Positions 6,515-7,167 of a DNA stretch of 7,167 nucleotides are shown piece by piece. Within the stretch, counting starts at the first letter, position 1. The number at the start of each line of letters is the position of its first letter. This DNA comes from an uncultured Campylobacter sp. (GTDB lineage: Bacteria > Campylobacterota > Campylobacteria > Campylobacterales > Campylobacteraceae), in the NCBI RefSeq assembly GCF_938031315.1, contig NZ_CALHHT010000368.1, forward strand, positions 1-7,167, read 5' to 3'. The notes beneath the pieces were generated by a model. That model was not told where the DNA came from, ran no database searches, and saw nothing but the letters and a program-made list of their open reading frames with translations. The position numbers were made by a program, and so were the translations under genes.

Positions 6515-6738
6515 TTCTGCTCCTCTATAGATTTTAGCACAAGTTTAACGTAGAAAATTTTCATAGGCTTATGCTTGGGCAAAGTTACCAAATAGCCGTT
6601 TCTGACAAAATTATGATGAGGGCCTTTAACGCTTTGCAAAATAAAACCTCTACTAAGTAAAATTTTTTCTAGCGTCTCAAACCTTACGTTCTTGGGATTG
6701 TTTTGTAAATCCTTGATTAATTTATCGTCTTTGCTCAT
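6511..6738 (-). CDS. hicA: HicA-family toxin (mRNA interferase)
   Basis: This 75-residue protein is of the HicA family, small double-stranded-RNA-binding-like folds that cleave mRNA when free of HicB. The family core is LEKILLSRGFILQSVKGPHHNFVRNGYLVTLPKH (residues 23-56, given here as its key parts): the GPHHNF block (39-44) holds the conserved catalytic histidine region, and LPKH (53-56) is the usual distal strand. An N-terminal helix with NPKNVRFETLEKIL is common in the longer members. The protein appears intact. It is the promoter-proximal gene of the pair, the usual hicAB order. Its ribosome binding site is weak (GAAAG about 10 bases upstream of ATG), unlike that of hicB. A -10 box with overlapping palindrome lies just upstream. 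Confidence 0.9.
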   Translation of the reverse strand: MSKDDKLIKDLQNNPKNVRFETLEKILLSRGFILQSVKGPHHNFVRNGYLVTLPKHKPMKIFYVKLVLKSIEEQK

Positions 6739-6752
6739 TTTTTAAACTTTCG

Positions 6753-6768
6753 TGTGTAATTATACACA
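6753..6768 (-). promoter_or_regulatory. hicAB promoter with overlapping palindromic operator
   Basis: Read on the - strand, TATAAT (6764-6759) is a perfect -10 box and would start the message near 6752, about 14 bases before the hicA ATG. The box lies inside the inverted repeat TGTGTA-N4-TACACA (6753-6758 and 6763-6768). A ribbon-helix-helix antitoxin binding this site would block RNA polymerase directly, which fits the autorepression known for HicB proteins. The binding itself is inferred. Confidence 0.6.
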
Positions 6769-6906
6769 AGCAAGATTAATAAAATTTTAAATACGCGGGG
6801 TAAATTCAAGTCTACCAACTATAAGAATTTTTCCTGTTTTTTGAATTTTTAGATAATTTTTTAAGCCCTATTTTTGGGAATTTTAAAATTATTTAGGCTC
6901 AAGATA

Positions 6907-6936
6907 AGTTAAAAACTTTCAAAGGAGTTTTTAACT
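6907..6936 (+). promoter_or_regulatory. Hairpin enclosing the transposase ribosome binding site
   Basis: AGTTAAAAACT (6907-6917) and AGTTTTTAACT (6926-6936) are perfect 11-bp inverted repeats around an 8-base loop TTCAAAGG. The right arm ends immediately before ATG 6937. The Shine-Dalgarno AAAGGAG (6921-6927) sits in the loop and top of the right arm. RNA that includes both arms would hide or constrain ribosome binding. RNA starting inside the left arm would not. Comparable protection against transcription from outside is established for IS10 and IS50; its use here is inference. Confidence 0.6.
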
Positions 6937-7167
6937 ATGATCCTGCCGATGAAAAACAAGTATATAATCCGTTCCCGAATTTCGCAGAAGAAATTTAGAG
7001 AAATTCTCAAGTACTTTGCAGAGGATATAAGGCTACTAAAATAGCAAATTTTACAGGAATCTCTAGAATTTCCTTAATAAGATTCTAAAAAGCATTAGAG
7101 TTTTGATGTCTCAAGAGTGTGAAAAGATAAGCAAATTTAGCGGTGAAATTTCCAGCTCGCAAGCTCG
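6937..7167 (+). pseudogene. IS1595-family transposase, decayed N-terminal fragment
   Basis: The sequence encodes the N-terminal part of an IS1595 (ISXO2-like) transposase in three different frames. Frame one from ATG 6937 (or ATG 6949) gives MKNKYIIRSRISQKKFREIL and then KYFAEDI before running to TAG 7042-7044. Frame two from 7032 gives ATKIANFTGISRIS, a helix-turn-helix-like segment. Frame three from 7076 gives NKILKSIRVLMSQECEKISK and then FSGEI. The joins near 7030 and 7074 each look like loss of one base. After FSGEI (about 7153) the expected continuation toward the first catalytic acidic residue is absent: the frame reads SSSQAR to the window edge. The gene therefore cannot make an active transposase. 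A good Shine-Dalgarno, AAAGGAG, lies upstream inside a hairpin. The family call rests on recognition of the N-terminal motif pattern, not on catalytic residues. Confidence 0.75.

Larger units (their letters stand above)
6739..6936. other. AT-rich spacer between hicA and the IS remnant
   Basis: These 198 bases contain no gene. The hicA-proximal part holds the hicAB promoter-operator. The middle is AT-rich, with GAATTTTT repeats (near 6825 and 6843) and the palindrome AATTTTAAAATT (6879-6890). GGCTCAAGATAAG starting at 6896 may be near the left end of the insertion sequence, but no partner end is visible in the window. The last 30 bases are the start-abutting hairpin described separately. Confidence 0.45.

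Noticed and set aside
7030..7078. Programmed frameshifting in the transposase
   Set aside because: Two separate shifts, no clear slippery heptamer, and truncated homology afterwards fit decay better; IS1595 elements are not generally known for frameshifting.

Overview
The window looks like a stretch of chromosome from a Campylobacter with an unusually high GC content for the genus. The evidence is the gene set and protein sequences (PrmA, FtsH, class II PssA, LeuA, and a stand-alone AtpE with an N-terminal leader), AAATTTTAA-type spacers, and a GnTATAAT promoter style without a clear -35. The block prmA-ftsH-(x)-pssA is an old Campylobacterota neighbourhood. In C. jejuni and Helicobacter pylori it is preceded by cheY; here the gene before prmA is hisA. 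Together with the moderately high GC of the core genes, that points (as inference only) to a non-motile, C. gracilis-like species.

Layout. Positions 1-120 hold the 3' end of hisA. Positions 199-3008 hold prmA and ftsH, translationally coupled through an ATGA overlap: a ribosomal protein L11 methyltransferase and the membrane AAA+ metalloprotease. pssA (3136-3885) makes phosphatidylserine. leuA (3970-5484) has its own TATAAT promoter and makes the first committed leucine intermediate. atpE (5641-5979) is the proton-binding c subunit of ATP synthase, closed by a GAAA-capped hairpin terminator. tRNA-Leu(GAG) (6049-6133) has its own -10 box. All of these are on the + strand and are ordinary core genes.

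From about 6134 onward the sequence turns accessory and visibly more AT-rich. A hicAB type II toxin-antitoxin operon lies on the - strand (hicA 6738-6511, hicB 6514-6158) and converges on the tRNA gene. It has a palindromic operator over its -10 box, a weak ribosome binding site for the toxin and a strong one for the antitoxin. Beyond it is the decayed 5' part of an IS1595-family insertion sequence (6937 to the window end), with two frameshifts and loss of homology before the catalytic domain. A perfect 11-bp inverted repeat abuts its start codon and would fold the Shine-Dalgarno into a hairpin.

I found no clearly new biological system. The most useful observations are the start-abutting hairpin of the insertion sequence, the operator and ribosome-binding-site architecture of hicAB, and the absence of cheY from a conserved gene neighbourhood.
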